DNA from: Pseudomonas mosselii
GTDB taxonomy: Bacteria; Pseudomonadota; Gammaproteobacteria; Pseudomonadales; Pseudomonadaceae
Assembly (NCBI RefSeq): GCF_003205295.1
Contig: NZ_QJRP01000006.1
Span: forward strand, 1 to 64,000
DNA length: 64,000 nucleotides
Reading direction: 5' to 3'
Shown here: piece by piece, positions 7,977-17,664 of the stretch
How positions within the stretch are numbered: position 1 is the stretch's first letter
Layout of the letters: every line of letters begins with the position of its first letter
The notes under the pieces: generated by a model
Database searches by the model: none
The model's input: only the letters and a program-made list of their open reading frames with translations
What the model was told of the DNA's origin: nothing
Made by a program: the position numbers and the translations under genes

Positions 7977-9467
7977 TCAGTCGAACACGATGCCTTGCGC
8001 CAGCGGCAGTTCCCGCGAGTAGTTCACGGTATTGGTCTGCCGACGCATATAACCCTTCCACGCATCCGACCCGGACTCACGCCCGCCCCCGGTCTCCTTC
8101 TCGCCCCCGAACGCCCCGCCGATCTCCGCGCCGCTGGTGCCGATGTTGACGTTGGCGATGCCGCAATCGCTGCCCGAGGCGCTCTGGAAGCGCTCGGCCT
8201 CGCGGATGTCGGTGGTGAAGATGCACGACGACAGACCTTGCGGCACTTCGTTGTTCAGGCGCAGGGCCTCTTCGAAGTCGTCGTAGGCCAGCACGTAGAG
8301 GATCGGCGCGAAGGTCTCGTGGCGAACCACGTCGCTCTGGGCCGGCATCTCGGCAATGGCCGGCGACACGTAGTAGGCGTTCGGATACTGCTCGGCCAGC
8401 TGGCGCTCGCCACCGAACACCTGGCCGCCCTCGTCGCGGGCCTTGGCCAGCGCGCCCTGCATGGCATCAAACGACTGCTTGTCGATCAGCGGGCCGACCA
8501 GGTTGTCCTTGCGCGGGTCGCCGATGCGCACCTTGGCGTAGGCGGCTTTGACCCGGGCGACCACTTCGTCCTTGATTGAACGGTGGACGATCAGGCGGCG
8601 CAGGGTGGTGCAGCGCTGGCCGGCGGTGCCGACCGCCGAGAACAGGATGCCGCGCACGGCCAGGTCGAGGTCGGCGCTCGGGGCCAGGATCATGGCGTTG
8701 TTGCCGCCCAGCTCGAGGATGCTGCGCCCGAATCGCGCGGCGACCCGCGGGCCGACTTCACGGCCCATGCGGGTGCTGCCGGTGGCGCTGACCAGCGGCA
8801 CACGTGGGTCGTCGACCAGGGCCTCGCCGGCTTCGCGGCCACCGATCACCAGTTGCGCCAGGCCAGCCGGCGCATCGCCGAAGGCTTTCACGGCCTTGTC
8901 GAACAGTGCCTGGCAGGCCAGGGCGGTCAGCGGAGTCTTCTCGGACGGTTTCCACACCACGGCGTTACCGGCCACCAGCGCCAGCGCGGTGTTCCACGCC
9001 CATACCGCCACCGGGAAGTTGAAGGCGCTGATCACCCCCACTACACCCAGCGGGTGCCAGGTTTCACGCATGTGGTGGCCCGGGCGCTCGGAGGCGATGG
9101 TCAGGCCGTACAGCTGGCGCGACAGGCCGACGGCGAAGTCGCAGATGTCGATCATTTCCTGCACTTCGCCCAGGCCTTCCTGGGTGATCTTGCCGGCTTC
9201 GATGGAGACCAGCTCGCCGAGGTCGGCCTTGTGCTCGCGAAGCACCTCGCCAAACAGGCGCACCAGCTCGCCACGACGCGGGGCCGGCACGCTGCGCCAG
9301 GTTTCGAAGGCCTGTTGCGCCTGGTCGATGCGGGCAATGGTGTCGGCCTTGCCGAGCAGTTTCACCGAGGCGATGCGGCTACCGTCGATCGGGGTGTGAA
9401 CAGGGTAGTCACCCTGGGTGTGAGCCGCGGCGGCAACGCCAAGACGCTCGAGCAGTGCAGCAACCAT
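7977..9467 (-). CDS. amaB: piperideine-6-carboxylate / aminoadipate semialdehyde dehydrogenase AmaB
   Basis: 496-residue aldehyde dehydrogenase of the ALDH7 type. The NAD-binding and catalytic features are present: FNFPVAVWAWN, the general-base Glu in LELGGNNAM, and the nucleophile Cys in GTAGQRCTTLRR. AmaB oxidises 2-aminoadipate 6-semialdehyde (open form of piperideine-6-carboxylate) to 2-aminoadipate, the step after AmaA. Start ATG 9467 has a strong AAAGGAG site. It is divergent from the LysR gene (136-bp gap), so control by that regulator is likely. Confidence 0.92.
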   Translation of the reverse strand: MVAALLERLGVAAAAHTQGDYPVHTPIDGSRIASVKLLGKADTIARIDQAQQAFETWRSVPAPRRGELVRLFGEVLREHKADLGELVSIEAGKITQEGLGEVQEMIDICDFAVGLSRQLYGLTIASERPGHHMRETWHPLGVVGVISAFNFPVAVWAWNTALALVAGNAVVWKPSEKTPLTALACQALFDKAVKAFGDAPAGLAQLVIGGREAGEALVDDPRVPLVSATGSTRMGREVGPRVAARFGRSILELGGNNAMILAPSADLDLAVRGILFSAVGTAGQRCTTLRRLIVHRSIKDEVVARVKAAYAKVRIGDPRKDNLVGPLIDKQSFDAMQGALAKARDEGGQVFGGERQLAEQYPNAYYVSPAIAEMPAQSDVVRHETFAPILYVLAYDDFEEALRLNNEVPQGLSSCIFTTDIREAERFQSASGSDCGIANVNIGTSGAEIGGAFGGEKETGGGRESGSDAWKGYMRRQTNTVNYSRELPLAQGIVFD

Positions 9468-9603
9468 TGTGCTTCTCCTTTCATCGGGTGAAGGGGTGGA
9501 AAAGGATGTGGGTCAGTATTAATCCGATTACACAGGTGCAACAAACGACCTTTATTCCGCATATCATTCCGCCAGGTAATGATTTCAGCCGCCGAGACCG
9601 CTT

Positions 9604-10494
9604 ATGTCCAAACGCCTGGTTCCGTCCATGACCGCCCTGCAGTGCTTCGAGGCCGCAGCCCGCCACCTGAGCTTCACCCGTGCCGCCGAGGAGCTGCACC
9701 TGACCCAGAGCGCGGTGAGCAAGCAGGTGGCGCAGCTCGAGGAGATGCTGCGCCACCACTTGTTCCTGCGCATCCGCCGACGCCTGCAACTGACCCCCGC
9801 CGGCAGCCTGTACCTGGCCGAGGTGAACAAGATCCTCACCCAGGTGGACATGTCCAGCCGCTATGTCCTGAGCTATGGCTCGCAGACCGAAGTATTGAAG
9901 GTAGCCACTCAACCGAGTTTCGGCGTGCGCTGGCTGATTCCGCACCTCAAGGGCTTCGGCAAGCGCTACCCGAACATCCACCTGGATATCCGCAACGAGA
10001 TGGAGCCGTTCGCCCTGTTGCAGGGGTCGGCCGACGTGGTGTTCTTCTATGGCCAGGGCACCTGGCCCGGGGCGACCTGCATCGAACTGTTCGGCGAAGA
10101 AGTGGTACCGGTGTGCGCGCCGGAGCTGTTGCAAGGGCGCACGCTGCCTGACGCGGGCGCGGTGGCGGAGCTGGTGCTGCTGCAGAGCACCTCGCGCCCG
10201 GAGGCCTGGCACGCGTGGTTCCTGGAGCAAGGGCTGCACACCGACAACAGCTACCACGGGCCGCGCTTCGACACCTTCTACATGGCCTTGAGCGCGGCGC
10301 AGGCTGGGTGTGGGGTGGCGCTGGTGCCGCGTTATTTGGTGGCCCGGGAGCTGGCCGAGGGCAGCCTGGTGCTGGCCTGGGACCATGCGATGAAGAGCAA
10401 TGGCGCGCATTACCTGGCGTATGCCGAGCATGCGGCGGAAGTGCCGAAGGTGCGGGCGTTGGTGGAGTGGGTTCGCGAACAGTTGCAGGCTTGA
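9604..10494 (+). CDS. LysR-family regulator of the lysine/pipecolate module
   Basis: 296 residues with the N-terminal LysR helix-turn-helix (SFTRAAEELHLTQSAVSKQVAQLE) and a GcvA-like effector domain. It sits between amaB (divergent) and hglS (same strand, 140 bp downstream), the same place as the LysR gene of the P. putida lysine locus. A role in sensing a lysine catabolite such as 2-aminoadipate or 2-oxoadipate is inferred from context only. The start ATG 9604 fits the family N-terminus MSKRLVPSMTALQCFEAAAR. Confidence 0.9.
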   Translation: MSKRLVPSMTALQCFEAAARHLSFTRAAEELHLTQSAVSKQVAQLEEMLRHHLFLRIRRRLQLTPAGSLYLAEVNKILTQVDMSSRYVLSYGSQTEVLKVATQPSFGVRWLIPHLKGFGKRYPNIHLDIRNEMEPFALLQGSADVVFFYGQGTWPGATCIELFGEEVVPVCAPELLQGRTLPDAGAVAELVLLQSTSRPEAWHAWFLEQGLHTDNSYHGPRFDTFYMALSAAQAGCGVALVPRYLVARELAEGSLVLAWDHAMKSNGAHYLAYAEHAAEVPKVRALVEWVREQLQA

Positions 10495-10500
10495 GATCGC

Positions 10501-10521
10501 CGGGGCCGCTTTGCGGCCCCA
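10501..10521 (+). terminator. hairpin after LysR gene
   Basis: ggggccgctttgcggcccc forms a tight 7-8-bp stem just after the LysR stop. No clear T-run follows, so it may only slow or shape the message before hglS. It resembles the outer hairpin of the second REP family. Confidence 0.4.
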
Positions 10522-10634
10522 TGGCCCTCAAGGTCGATCAAAAAAGGAATGAAACCCGCACTTTTTTTCGCTTGAACGGCAGCTCCATTCCCAGTTTTCA
10601 TGTAAGTGTCCTCCACTCACCCAGGAAGCTTGCG

Positions 10635-12020
10635 ATGCCCGCCCATGATTTCGTCAGCCCCGACAGCATCCGCGCGCAGTTCTCTGCCGCCATGTCGCTC
10701 ATGTACAAGCAGGAAGTCCCCCTGTACGGCACGCTGCTCGAGCTGGTGAGTGAGACCAACCAACAAGTCATGGCCGCACAGCCCAAGGTGGCCGAGACCT
10801 TGCGCTGGACCGGCGAGATCGAACGCCTCGACCAGGAGCGCCACGGCGCCATCCGCGTCGGCACCGCCGAGGAACTGGCCACCATCGCCCGCCTGTTCGC
10901 GGTGATGGGCATGGCACCGGTCGGCTACTACGACCTGAGCTCAGCCGGCGTGCCGGTGCACTCCACCGCGTTTCGCGCCGTGCACGAACAGTCGCTGCAT
11001 ATCAGCCCGTTCCGCGTATTCACTTCGCTGCTGCGCCTGGAGCTGATCGACAACCCGCAACTGCGCGCACTGGCCCAGGGCATCCTGGAGAAGCGGCAGA
11101 TCTTCACTCCCCGTGTGCTTGAGCTGATCGCCCAATGCGAACGAGACGGCGGCCTGGGCGCGAGCGATGCCGAGACCTTCGTCCAGGAGGCGCTGCACAC
11201 CTTCCGCTGGCACCAGGACGCCACGGTCACCGCCGAGCAGTACCAGCAACTGCATGACCAGCACCGGCTGATCGCCGATGTGGTGGCCTTCAAAGGCCCG
11301 CATATCAACCACCTGACCCCGCGTACCCTGGACATCGACGCGATCCAGCTAGGCATGCCGGCCAAGGGCATCCCGCCCAAAGCCGTGATCGAAGGGCCGC
11401 CCACCCGGCGCCAGCCGATCCTGCTGCGCCAGACCAGCTTCAAGGCCCTGCAGGAAAAGGTCGCCTTCAGCGATGCCCAGGGCAGCCACACCGCGCGCTT
11501 CGGCGAGATCGAACAGCGCGGCGCGGCGCTGACGCCCAAGGGCCGCCAGCTGTACGACCGTCTGCTGGATGCGACCCGCGCGGCCCTGGGCGGCGCGCCG
11601 GCGGAGGCCAACGCCGAGCGCTACATGGCGCTGCTTGCGGAGCACTTCGCCGCGTTTCCGGATGACCTGGCGCAGATGCGCGAGCAGGGGCTGGCGTACT
11701 TTCGCTACTTCGCCACCGACAAGGGGCTGGCGGCACGCGGGCAACCGGAACGTCCCGATACCTTGCAAGGGCTGATCGATGCCGGGCACGTGCATTTCGA
11801 GGCGCTGGTGTACGAGGATTTCCTGCCGGTGAGCGCGGCGGGGATCTTCCAGTCCAACCTGGGGGATGAGGGGCAGGCCGACTACGGCAGCAATGCCAAC
11901 CGCGAGGCCTTCGAGCAGGCGCTGGGGTTGAAGGTGCAGGATGAGCTGGCGCTGTATGCGCAGAGCGAGCGTAGGTCGTTGCAGGCGTGTGCTCAGGCGT
12001 TGGGTCTGGGGACTCTGTAA
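10635..12020 (+). CDS. hglS: 2-oxoadipate dioxygenase/decarboxylase HglS (DUF1338)
   Basis: 461 residues, close to the 464 of the P. putida enzyme. It is an Fe(II) enzyme that turns 2-oxoadipate into D-2-hydroxyglutarate with loss of CO2, linking lysine breakdown to central metabolism. Residues His70, Arg74 and His226 fall at the positions known for metal and substrate binding, and the Glu ligand is in RFGEIEQRG near 291-293. Start ATG 10635 (MPAHDFVS) was chosen because this numbering matches; a longer open frame runs upstream through the LysR gene. With amaA, amaB and the LysR gene it forms the lysine module. Confidence 0.93.
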   Translation: MPAHDFVSPDSIRAQFSAAMSLMYKQEVPLYGTLLELVSETNQQVMAAQPKVAETLRWTGEIERLDQERHGAIRVGTAEELATIARLFAVMGMAPVGYYDLSSAGVPVHSTAFRAVHEQSLHISPFRVFTSLLRLELIDNPQLRALAQGILEKRQIFTPRVLELIAQCERDGGLGASDAETFVQEALHTFRWHQDATVTAEQYQQLHDQHRLIADVVAFKGPHINHLTPRTLDIDAIQLGMPAKGIPPKAVIEGPPTRRQPILLRQTSFKALQEKVAFSDAQGSHTARFGEIEQRGAALTPKGRQLYDRLLDATRAALGGAPAEANAERYMALLAEHFAAFPDDLAQMREQGLAYFRYFATDKGLAARGQPERPDTLQGLIDAGHVHFEALVYEDFLPVSAAGIFQSNLGDEGQADYGSNANREAFEQALGLKVQDELALYAQSERRSLQACAQALGLGTL

Positions 12021-12032
12021 GGCTTGAAACTG

Positions 12033-12139
12033 CCGGGGCCGCGTTGCGGCCCTTTCGCGACACAAGGCCGCTCCTACATGGAAATGCGCTCGCCTGTAGG
12101 AGCGGCCTTGTGCCGCGAACGGGCTGCAAGGCAGCCCCT
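12033..12139. repeat. REPIN (gcggccttg family)
   Basis: Inverted arms cgacacaaggccgctcctac and gtaggagcggccttgtgccg with outer hairpins (ggggccgcgttgcggcccc and gggctgcaaggcagccc). It lies between the convergent hglS and chemoreceptor genes. Confidence 0.9.
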
Positions 12140-12144
12140 GTGCA

Positions 12145-14052
12145 CTATCGGTGGGTGCGGAACCGATCCACTTCCTGACGCAACTGCCCCGCCAGCCCTT
12201 CCAGCTCGCGGGCCGTCATGGCCAGTTCATTGGCCACATCGCGCTGTTCGCTGTTGGCCTGGGCGATGCTCTGCAGGTTGCGGCTGAGCACCGTCGCGGT
12301 GCTGCTCTGCTCCTGGGTCGCGGTGCTGATCACGGCGAACTGCTCGCCCGCCACCCTGCTCTGCTCGTCGATCCGGGCCAGGGCCTCGGCGACCTTGTCG
12401 TTGCGTGCCAGGCCTTCCTGCATCAGCTGGTTGCCCTGCTCCAGGGTGCTGATGGCATGGCCGGTCTGCTGCTGGATGCTGGCGATCATGCCGGAAATCT
12501 CGTCGGTGGCCTGGCGGGTGCGCGCGGCCAGGCCGCGGACCTCGTCGGCGACCACGGCGAATCCACGGCCCTGCTCGCCGGCACGCGCCGCCTCGATGGC
12601 AGCGTTCAGCGCCAGCAGGTTGGTCTGCTCGGCGATCGAGGTGATCACCCCGACAATACCGCCGATCTCCTGCGAGCGGGCGCCCAGGGTATCCATCACA
12701 CTGGCGGTACCGCCCAAGGCCTCGGCGATCTGCCGCAGGGAAATCGAGGCTTCGTCCATGGCGCTGCGGCCGATACGGGTCTGCTGGGCATTGTCGCGGG
12801 CCATACGCTCGGTGCCGGCCATGTTGTCGGCGATGTTCATCGAGGTGGCGCTGAACTCCTCCACCGCGCCAGCCATGCTGGTGATCTCGCCGGACTGCTG
12901 GTCCATGCCCTCGCAGGCACCGGACGACAGGCCCGACAGCGAGCGGGCACGGCCACTGACCTGGTCGGAGGCGGCGCGAATATGCTCGACCATGGTCGCC
13001 AGCGCCTCGCCCATCTGGTTGAAACTGCGGGCCAGCTGGCCGATTTCATCCTGGCTGGTGACGCTCAGGCGGGCATTCAGGTCGCCGGCGCCGAGCGCTT
13101 CGGCCTGGCGCACCAGGTCCCCCAGCGGGCGCAGTTTACGGCGCAGCAGCCAGAGGGTGGCGGCCACGGCCAGCAGCATCGCCAGCAAGCTGCCGATGGC
13201 CAGGCGCAGGCCGACGCTCCAGGTCACTTCGCGGATTTCCGCCTTGGGCATGCTCGCCACCACGGTCCACGGGCCTTCGGCGAACGGCGCGCTGACACTG
13301 AACAAGTCCTGGTCGGCATTGGCCGGGGGTACCAGCCATTGGCCCTGGTCGTCCCGAATGGCCAGCGAACCGGTCTGGCCGATGCGAAAGCGCTTGAGGT
13401 TGGCGAACTGGGCGTTCTGCGCGTCGGTGTAGTCGAAGCCGACGAACAGCACCGCGATCACCCGACCACCGCCGTCACGCACCGGCACATAGCGGGTCAT
13501 GTAGTTGCGCTCGAACAGCACGGCGCGGCCGACGTAGGTCTGCCCGGCCATCAGCTTGGCGTAGGCCGGATGCTGGCGGTCGAGCTGGGTGCCGATGGCG
13601 CGGCTGCCGTCCTGCTTGGTCAGGCTGGTGCTGATGCGCACGAAATCGTCGCCGCTGCGCACGAACAGGGTCGCGACCCCGGCGGTCATCTGCTGGAACT
13701 CGTCGACCTGGCGGAAATCGTTATTCAGCAGATGGTCGCCCAGGTACAGCGCCGGTGTCGCGGCACCGGCGACGTTGACGGTCTCCCCGGCGTGCAGCGC
13801 CAGCCCCGAGGCGAATCGGCGCTCGAACAGGCCGCTCAGGCGCTGGGTGTTGTCCTTGAGCGAGCCGTGGAAGGTGTCGAGCTGGTCGGCCAGCAGCCGC
13901 GCCTCGCTGGCCAGGTGCGCCTGGCGGGTGGTGAGGTTGGCGTCGTCCAGCGAACGCAGGGCGAACAGGGTACTGCCGGTGATCACCAGCGCCAGCACGA
14001 TGGCGAGGGCGATCCCGAGCTGCGAGGCGATTCGGGCACGCGGTTGAGACAT
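12145..14052 (-). CDS. methyl-accepting chemotaxis protein with Cache sensor
   Basis: 635-residue chemoreceptor. A first membrane helix (about 10-32) is followed by a ~245-residue periplasmic sensor that looks like the Cache_3-Cache_2 fusion ([19 protein letters not shown] and FVGFDYTDA). A second helix lies near 280-300, then HAMP and the cytoplasmic signalling coiled coil with the conserved tip [20 protein letters not shown]. It should relay ligand binding to CheA/CheW. Ligand not predictable; Cache domains of this kind often bind small organic acids. It is a single gene with no adaptation genes nearby. Confidence 0.92.
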   Translation of the reverse strand: MSQPRARIASQLGIALAIVLALVITGSTLFALRSLDDANLTTRQAHLASEARLLADQLDTFHGSLKDNTQRLSGLFERRFASGLALHAGETVNVAGAATPALYLGDHLLNNDFRQVDEFQQMTAGVATLFVRSGDDFVRISTSLTKQDGSRAIGTQLDRQHPAYAKLMAGQTYVGRAVLFERNYMTRYVPVRDGGGRVIAVLFVGFDYTDAQNAQFANLKRFRIGQTGSLAIRDDQGQWLVPPANADQDLFSVSAPFAEGPWTVVASMPKAEIREVTWSVGLRLAIGSLLAMLLAVAATLWLLRRKLRPLGDLVRQAEALGAGDLNARLSVTSQDEIGQLARSFNQMGEALATMVEHIRAASDQVSGRARSLSGLSSGACEGMDQQSGEITSMAGAVEEFSATSMNIADNMAGTERMARDNAQQTRIGRSAMDEASISLRQIAEALGGTASVMDTLGARSQEIGGIVGVITSIAEQTNLLALNAAIEAARAGEQGRGFAVVADEVRGLAARTRQATDEISGMIASIQQQTGHAISTLEQGNQLMQEGLARNDKVAEALARIDEQSRVAGEQFAVISTATQEQSSTATVLSRNLQSIAQANSEQRDVANELAMTARELEGLAGQLRQEVDRFRTHR

Positions 14053-14234
14053 GGCAAGGCTCCTGGCAAGAGGCCGGGATCGTCCTGATCACGCTGACCG
14101 CCCGCTTCCTATCAACGGGGAATCGCGTCCTCTTCCGGGACGCTGGTGCAAGTTGATCGGCGTCTGTAGGAAATACTTGAGTGCAGGGCCCGGATATTCG
14201 CAAACGTTTTCTTTCAATGGCCCCGCAATGATCG

Positions 14235-15164
14235 TCAGCCTTGCGCCGACAGCACCTGCACAGCTGGCAGGTCCATCGCCGCCGCCTCCTCCTGCAAGAA
14301 CACGCTCAACCTGCGCAGCCGCTCCCCGCCTGGCCGGGTCCGTGGCCACACCAGGTAGTAGTCCATGCCACTGGCCACCGCAGTCGGCCATGGCAGGCTC
14401 AGCCGCCGCTGGGCCACGTCCTCGGCCACCATCAACAGGTCGCCCATGGAGATCCCGTAGCCCCGCGCTGCGGCGATCATGCCCAGTTCCAGGGTGTCGA
14501 ACACCTGCCCGCCCTTGAGCGAGACTTTGTCGGTCAGCCCCATGCGCGCCAGCCAGGCACGCCAGTCGCGCTTGTCCGGCGTGGGGTGCAGCAGTTCGAT
14601 ACCCGCCAGGCGCCGCTCGTCCCAAGGCGCGTCGTCGAGCAGGTCCGGCGCGCCCACCGGGATCAGCAACTCGGAAAACAACCGGCGCACCTCCCAGTCC
14701 ACCGGGAAGCTGCCATCGCTTAGCAGCACCGCGCAATCGAACGGTTCCTGGTTGAAGTCGACATGGTCGACATCCATCCAGGCACTGGTCAACTGCACCT
14801 CGTTGCCCGGCTGCAAATGGCGGAAACGGCTCAGGCGTGCCAGCAGCCAGCGCATGGTCAGGGTCGAGGGCGCCTTCATGCGCAGGATGTCGTCCTCGCC
14901 GCGCAAGGCATCGCAGGCCCGCTCCAACGAGGCGAAGCCGTCGCGCACTCCCGGCAGCAGCATGCGTGCGGCCTCGGTCAGTTGCAGGCTGCGCCCGCTG
15001 CGCACGAACAGGCGGCAGGCGAAATGCTCCTCGAGGGTGCGGATATGCCGGCTGACCGCGCTCTGGGTGATCGACAGTTCTTCCCCAGCACGGGTAAAGG
15101 AGCTCAGCCGGGCGGCGGCTTCGAATGCGCGCAGCGCATAGAGCGGAGGCAGTTGGCGGGTCAT
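14235..15164 (-). CDS. LysR-family regulator (GcvA-like)
   Basis: 309 residues. The helix-turn-helix is at SFTRAGEELSITQSAVSRHI (about residues 20-40), followed by a GcvA-type effector domain. Start ATG 15164 (MTRQLPPLYAL) fits family alignment; an upstream ATG would add 12 extra residues. It is divergent from the MATE pump gene across a 157-bp gap, so it may control the pump, itself, or both. Inducer unknown. Confidence 0.9.
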   Translation of the reverse strand: MTRQLPPLYALRAFEAAARLSSFTRAGEELSITQSAVSRHIRTLEEHFACRLFVRSGRSLQLTEAARMLLPGVRDGFASLERACDALRGEDDILRMKAPSTLTMRWLLARLSRFRHLQPGNEVQLTSAWMDVDHVDFNQEPFDCAVLLSDGSFPVDWEVRRLFSELLIPVGAPDLLDDAPWDERRLAGIELLHPTPDKRDWRAWLARMGLTDKVSLKGGQVFDTLELGMIAAARGYGISMGDLLMVAEDVAQRRLSLPWPTAVASGMDYYLVWPRTRPGGERLRRLSVFLQEEAAAMDLPAVQVLSAQG

Positions 15165-15321
15165 GGCGCACCTGTCATGCGGGGCGTAGGTCGGATGCAA
15201 AGGATCATACAGGCATGAGTCAGACTCATGTCAGTGATCGCATTTATCCTTTTGTGCAAAGCTGACCGAGGCCTCAGAATCGACGGCTCGCTTCCCCGAA
15301 TCATCCAGAAGGATCGCTCCC

Positions 15322-16710
15322 ATGCATGTCGCGCCCACCACTGAACTCAAGGCTTTGCTGCGCCTGGCTGGGCCGCTGATCGCCTCGCAGTTGGCGCACA
15401 TGCTGATGGTGCTCACCGACACCCTGATGATGGCCCGCATCAGCCCGCAGGCCCTGGCCGGTGGCGGCCTGGGCGCGGCGAGCTATTCGTTCGTGTCGAT
15501 CTTCTGCCTTGGCGTGATCGCCGCGGTCGGCACGCTGGTGGCCATCCGCAAGGGCGCCAACGACACCGAGGGCGTCACCCGCCTGGCCCAGAGCGGCCTG
15601 TGGCTGGCCTGGGGCCTGGCACTGGTCTCGGCGCTGGTAATGTGGAACCTCAAGCCGGTGCTGCTGCTGTTCGGCCAGAAGCCGGAAAACGTCGACTCCG
15701 CGATGCAACTGCTCACCCTGCTGCCGCTCGCCCTCCCCGGCTACATGACTTTCATGGCCCTGCGCGGCTTCACCAGCGCCCTGGGCCACTCGACCCCGGT
15801 GATGGTCATCAGCCTGGTGGGCACGGTGGTCAACTACCTGTTCAACCATGCGCTGATCGAGGGCATGTTCGGCCTGCCCAAGCTGGGGCTGATGGGCATC
15901 GGCATGGTCACCGCGGTGGTAACCCTGGGCATGGCCATCGCCCTCGCGCTTTATATTCGCTGGCACAAGGCCTATGCCGCCTACCCGCTGCGCAAGGGGC
16001 TGTCGCGCCCTTCCCTGCCGGCGCTGCGCGAGTTGTGGCGGCTGGGGCTGCCGATCGGCGGCACCTACATGGTCGAAGTGGGCCTGTTCGCCTTCGCCGC
16101 CCTGTGCATGGGCGTGCTGGGCAGCACGGAACTGGCGGCGCACCAGATCGCCCTGCAGATCGTCTCGACCGCATTCATGGTACCGACCGGCCTTTCTTAT
16201 GCGGTGACCATGCGCGTCGGCCTCTACTATGGTGCCGGCAACCTGTTGGCGGCCCGCAGTGCCGGGCGCGTGGGGATCAGTTTCGGCGCCTCGCTGATGT
16301 TCGCCTTCGCCGCCCTGTTCTGGTTACTGCCGGACGCCTTGGTCGGGTTGTTCATCGACCGTAACGACCCGGCCTTCGCGGCGATCTTCATGCTGGCGGT
16401 ACAGTTGGTGATGGTGGCGGCGTGGTTCGAGCTGTTCGACGGCGTGCAGACCATCGCCATGGGTTCTATCCGTGGTTTGAAGGACGCCAAGACCACGTTC
16501 CTGATCGGCCTGGTGTGCTACTGGCTGGTGGGCGCGCCGAGCGCGTGGCTGTTTGCCTTCAACCTCGGCGGTGGCGCGCAGGGGATCTGGTGGGGGCTGG
16601 CGCTGGGCCTGGCCTGCGCGGCGGTGGCGCTGACGTTTGGCTTTGAGTGGCGGATGAAGCGGTTGCTGGGCAAGGCTGAGCGGGCGCGGGGGGCGGCGGT
16701 GTCGGCTTGA
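15322..16710 (+). CDS. MATE-family multidrug efflux transporter (NorM-like)
   Basis: 462 residues with about twelve membrane helices in two related halves, the normal MATE size. The first helix region has LIASQLAHMLMVLTDTLMMA and the second half repeats the pattern at GGTYMVEVGLFAFAALCMGV. MATE pumps export cationic drugs and dyes in exchange for Na+ or H+. It resembles NorM/PmpM of pseudomonads, but substrates are not readable from sequence. Start ATG 15322 has AAGGATCGCTCCC upstream. It is divergent from a LysR gene. Confidence 0.92.
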   Translation: MHVAPTTELKALLRLAGPLIASQLAHMLMVLTDTLMMARISPQALAGGGLGAASYSFVSIFCLGVIAAVGTLVAIRKGANDTEGVTRLAQSGLWLAWGLALVSALVMWNLKPVLLLFGQKPENVDSAMQLLTLLPLALPGYMTFMALRGFTSALGHSTPVMVISLVGTVVNYLFNHALIEGMFGLPKLGLMGIGMVTAVVTLGMAIALALYIRWHKAYAAYPLRKGLSRPSLPALRELWRLGLPIGGTYMVEVGLFAFAALCMGVLGSTELAAHQIALQIVSTAFMVPTGLSYAVTMRVGLYYGAGNLLAARSAGRVGISFGASLMFAFAALFWLLPDALVGLFIDRNDPAFAAIFMLAVQLVMVAAWFELFDGVQTIAMGSIRGLKDAKTTFLIGLVCYWLVGAPSAWLFAFNLGGGAQGIWWGLALGLACAAVALTFGFEWRMKRLLGKAERARGAAVSA

Positions 16711-16756
16711 GGGGCTTGGGGATCGCGTGATGGCGGACAGGTGCCTGGCGATGGTC

Positions 16757-17038
16757 TTGCAGCGCCCTTGAGACCGAGCGCCGCCCGCGCGGCGCATCGC
16801 GACGCAAGGCCGCTCCCACATCTGTTTCGGGCCAATTATTCCTGTGAGTGAGGCGGCGCCCGCCTTGGTGCATGCCTCAAGTCGTGCGGGGCGGCAGTGG
16901 TGCCCATGCTGAAATTTCGTCGGGCCAACAAGGCGGACTAGGTAATGGCACAGGATAGACTGGCCCGAAACAGATGTGGGAGCGGCCTTGCGTCGCGATG
17001 CGCCGCGCGGGCGGCGCTCGATCTCCTAGGCGCTGCAA
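16757..17038. repeat. large inverted repeat (REPIN-like, 78-bp arms)
   Basis: The arm 16757-16833 pairs with 16961-17038. The inner 60 bases match exactly, from tggcccgaaacagatgtggg outward to gcgggcggcgctcg, and the outermost ttgcagcgcc/ggcgctgcaa also pair. The arms contain the ggccttgcgtcgcgatg REP core. The 127-bp centre shows no clear gene. This is longer than any other REPIN in the window. Confidence 0.85.
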
Positions 17039-17077
17039 CTCTGTCGTCGAACACTTTCAAGCCAAAATATATCTAAA

Positions 17078-17092
17078 ACTGTACTACTGTAC
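17078..17092 (+). promoter_or_regulatory. tandem ACTGTAC boxes, pair 1
   Basis: ACTGTAC occurs at 17078-17084 and again at 17086-17092, eight bases apart in the same orientation. Repeated boxes like this usually mark a regulator site; the regulator is unknown. Confidence 0.5.
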
Positions 17093-17165
17093 CGCCTTAA
17101 ACATCACTTCCTGCTTACCATTCCCCTACCAACACCACAAAACCGCACCAAAAAAGCGCACACCA

Positions 17166-17172
17166 GTACAGT
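17166..17172 (-). promoter_or_regulatory. inverted ACTGTAC box
   Basis: GTACAGT, the reverse complement of ACTGTAC, occurs once between the two tandem pairs upstream of the DUF1127 gene. Confidence 0.4.
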
Positions 17173-17235
17173 TTCGCCAATAACCAGTGCAACAGTCCCT
17201 TCCAACAGTTAACTGCCCCCTCACAATACACCTGA

Positions 17236-17251
17236 ACTGTACCTACTGTTC
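17236..17251 (+). promoter_or_regulatory. tandem ACTGTAC boxes, pair 2
   Basis: ACTGTAC at 17236-17242 is followed nine bases later by the near copy ACTGTTC at 17245-17251. The pair is about 75 bp upstream of the DUF1127 start, a normal place for an activator or repressor. Confidence 0.5.
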
Positions 17252-17326
17252 TGGACGAGAGAAGAGGAAGATGGGCACCAGTTAAATCACTCCCTAATGC
17301 CGCCACAAGCGGAAGGATGACACATC

Positions 17327-17539
17327 ATGGAACGTACCCTCAGTTCCGGTCTGGTTTTCGAAAACGCCCAAGCTTCCAACGCCGCCCTGCCGCTGCGCGT
17401 CCTGTCCACCCTGGTACTGTGGCAGCGCCGCATGGCCAGCCGCCGCCAGCTGGCGCGCCTGGACTCCCGCCTGCTGGCCGACGCCGGCATCAGCGAGTCG
17501 CAGCGCTACGAAGAGCTGAGCAAGCCTTTCTGGCGCTAA
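17327..17539 (+). CDS. DUF1127-domain small basic protein
   Basis: 70 residues. The C-terminal half fits DUF1127 (LWQRRMASRRQLARLDSRLLADAGISESQRYEE in part: a basic helix followed by LDSRLLADAGIS). DUF1127 proteins are short, Arg-rich and, in alphaproteobacteria, have been tied to RNA handling and nutrient balance; their role in Pseudomonas is unclear. Start ATG 17327 follows GGATGACACATC, a fair ribosome site. It stands alone, with its own terminator, and is surrounded by ACTGTAC boxes on both sides. In many genomes DUF1127 genes neighbour MocR-type regulators, but none is present here. Confidence 0.85.
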   Translation: MERTLSSGLVFENAQASNAALPLRVLSTLVLWQRRMASRRQLARLDSRLLADAGISESQRYEELSKPFWR

Positions 17540-17580
17540 GCGCCGGCCGCCGGCCCAGGCCGGCACCGCGAATTCACAAG

Positions 17581-17617
17581 AACCCGTTGCAGGAAACTGC
17601 GACGGGTTTTTTGTTTT
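17581..17617 (+). terminator. Rho-independent terminator of DUF1127 gene
   Basis: aacccgttgcag-gaaa-ctgcgacgggtt forms a stem of about 12 bp followed by TTTTTTGTTTT. Confidence 0.9.
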
Positions 17618-17664
17618 AGGCCCGGGCTAGAGCGGCTGCACAACAGAACACAACAGTTTTAATA

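Larger units (their letters stand above)
16711..17326. other. 616-bp intergenic region with inverted repeat and ACTGTAC boxes
   Basis: No supportable gene lies here. The left part (16757-17038) is a large inverted repeat built on REP arms. The right part (17040-17326) is A/C-rich, lower in GC than its surroundings, and holds five ACTGTAC-type boxes before the DUF1127 gene. Confidence 0.8.
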
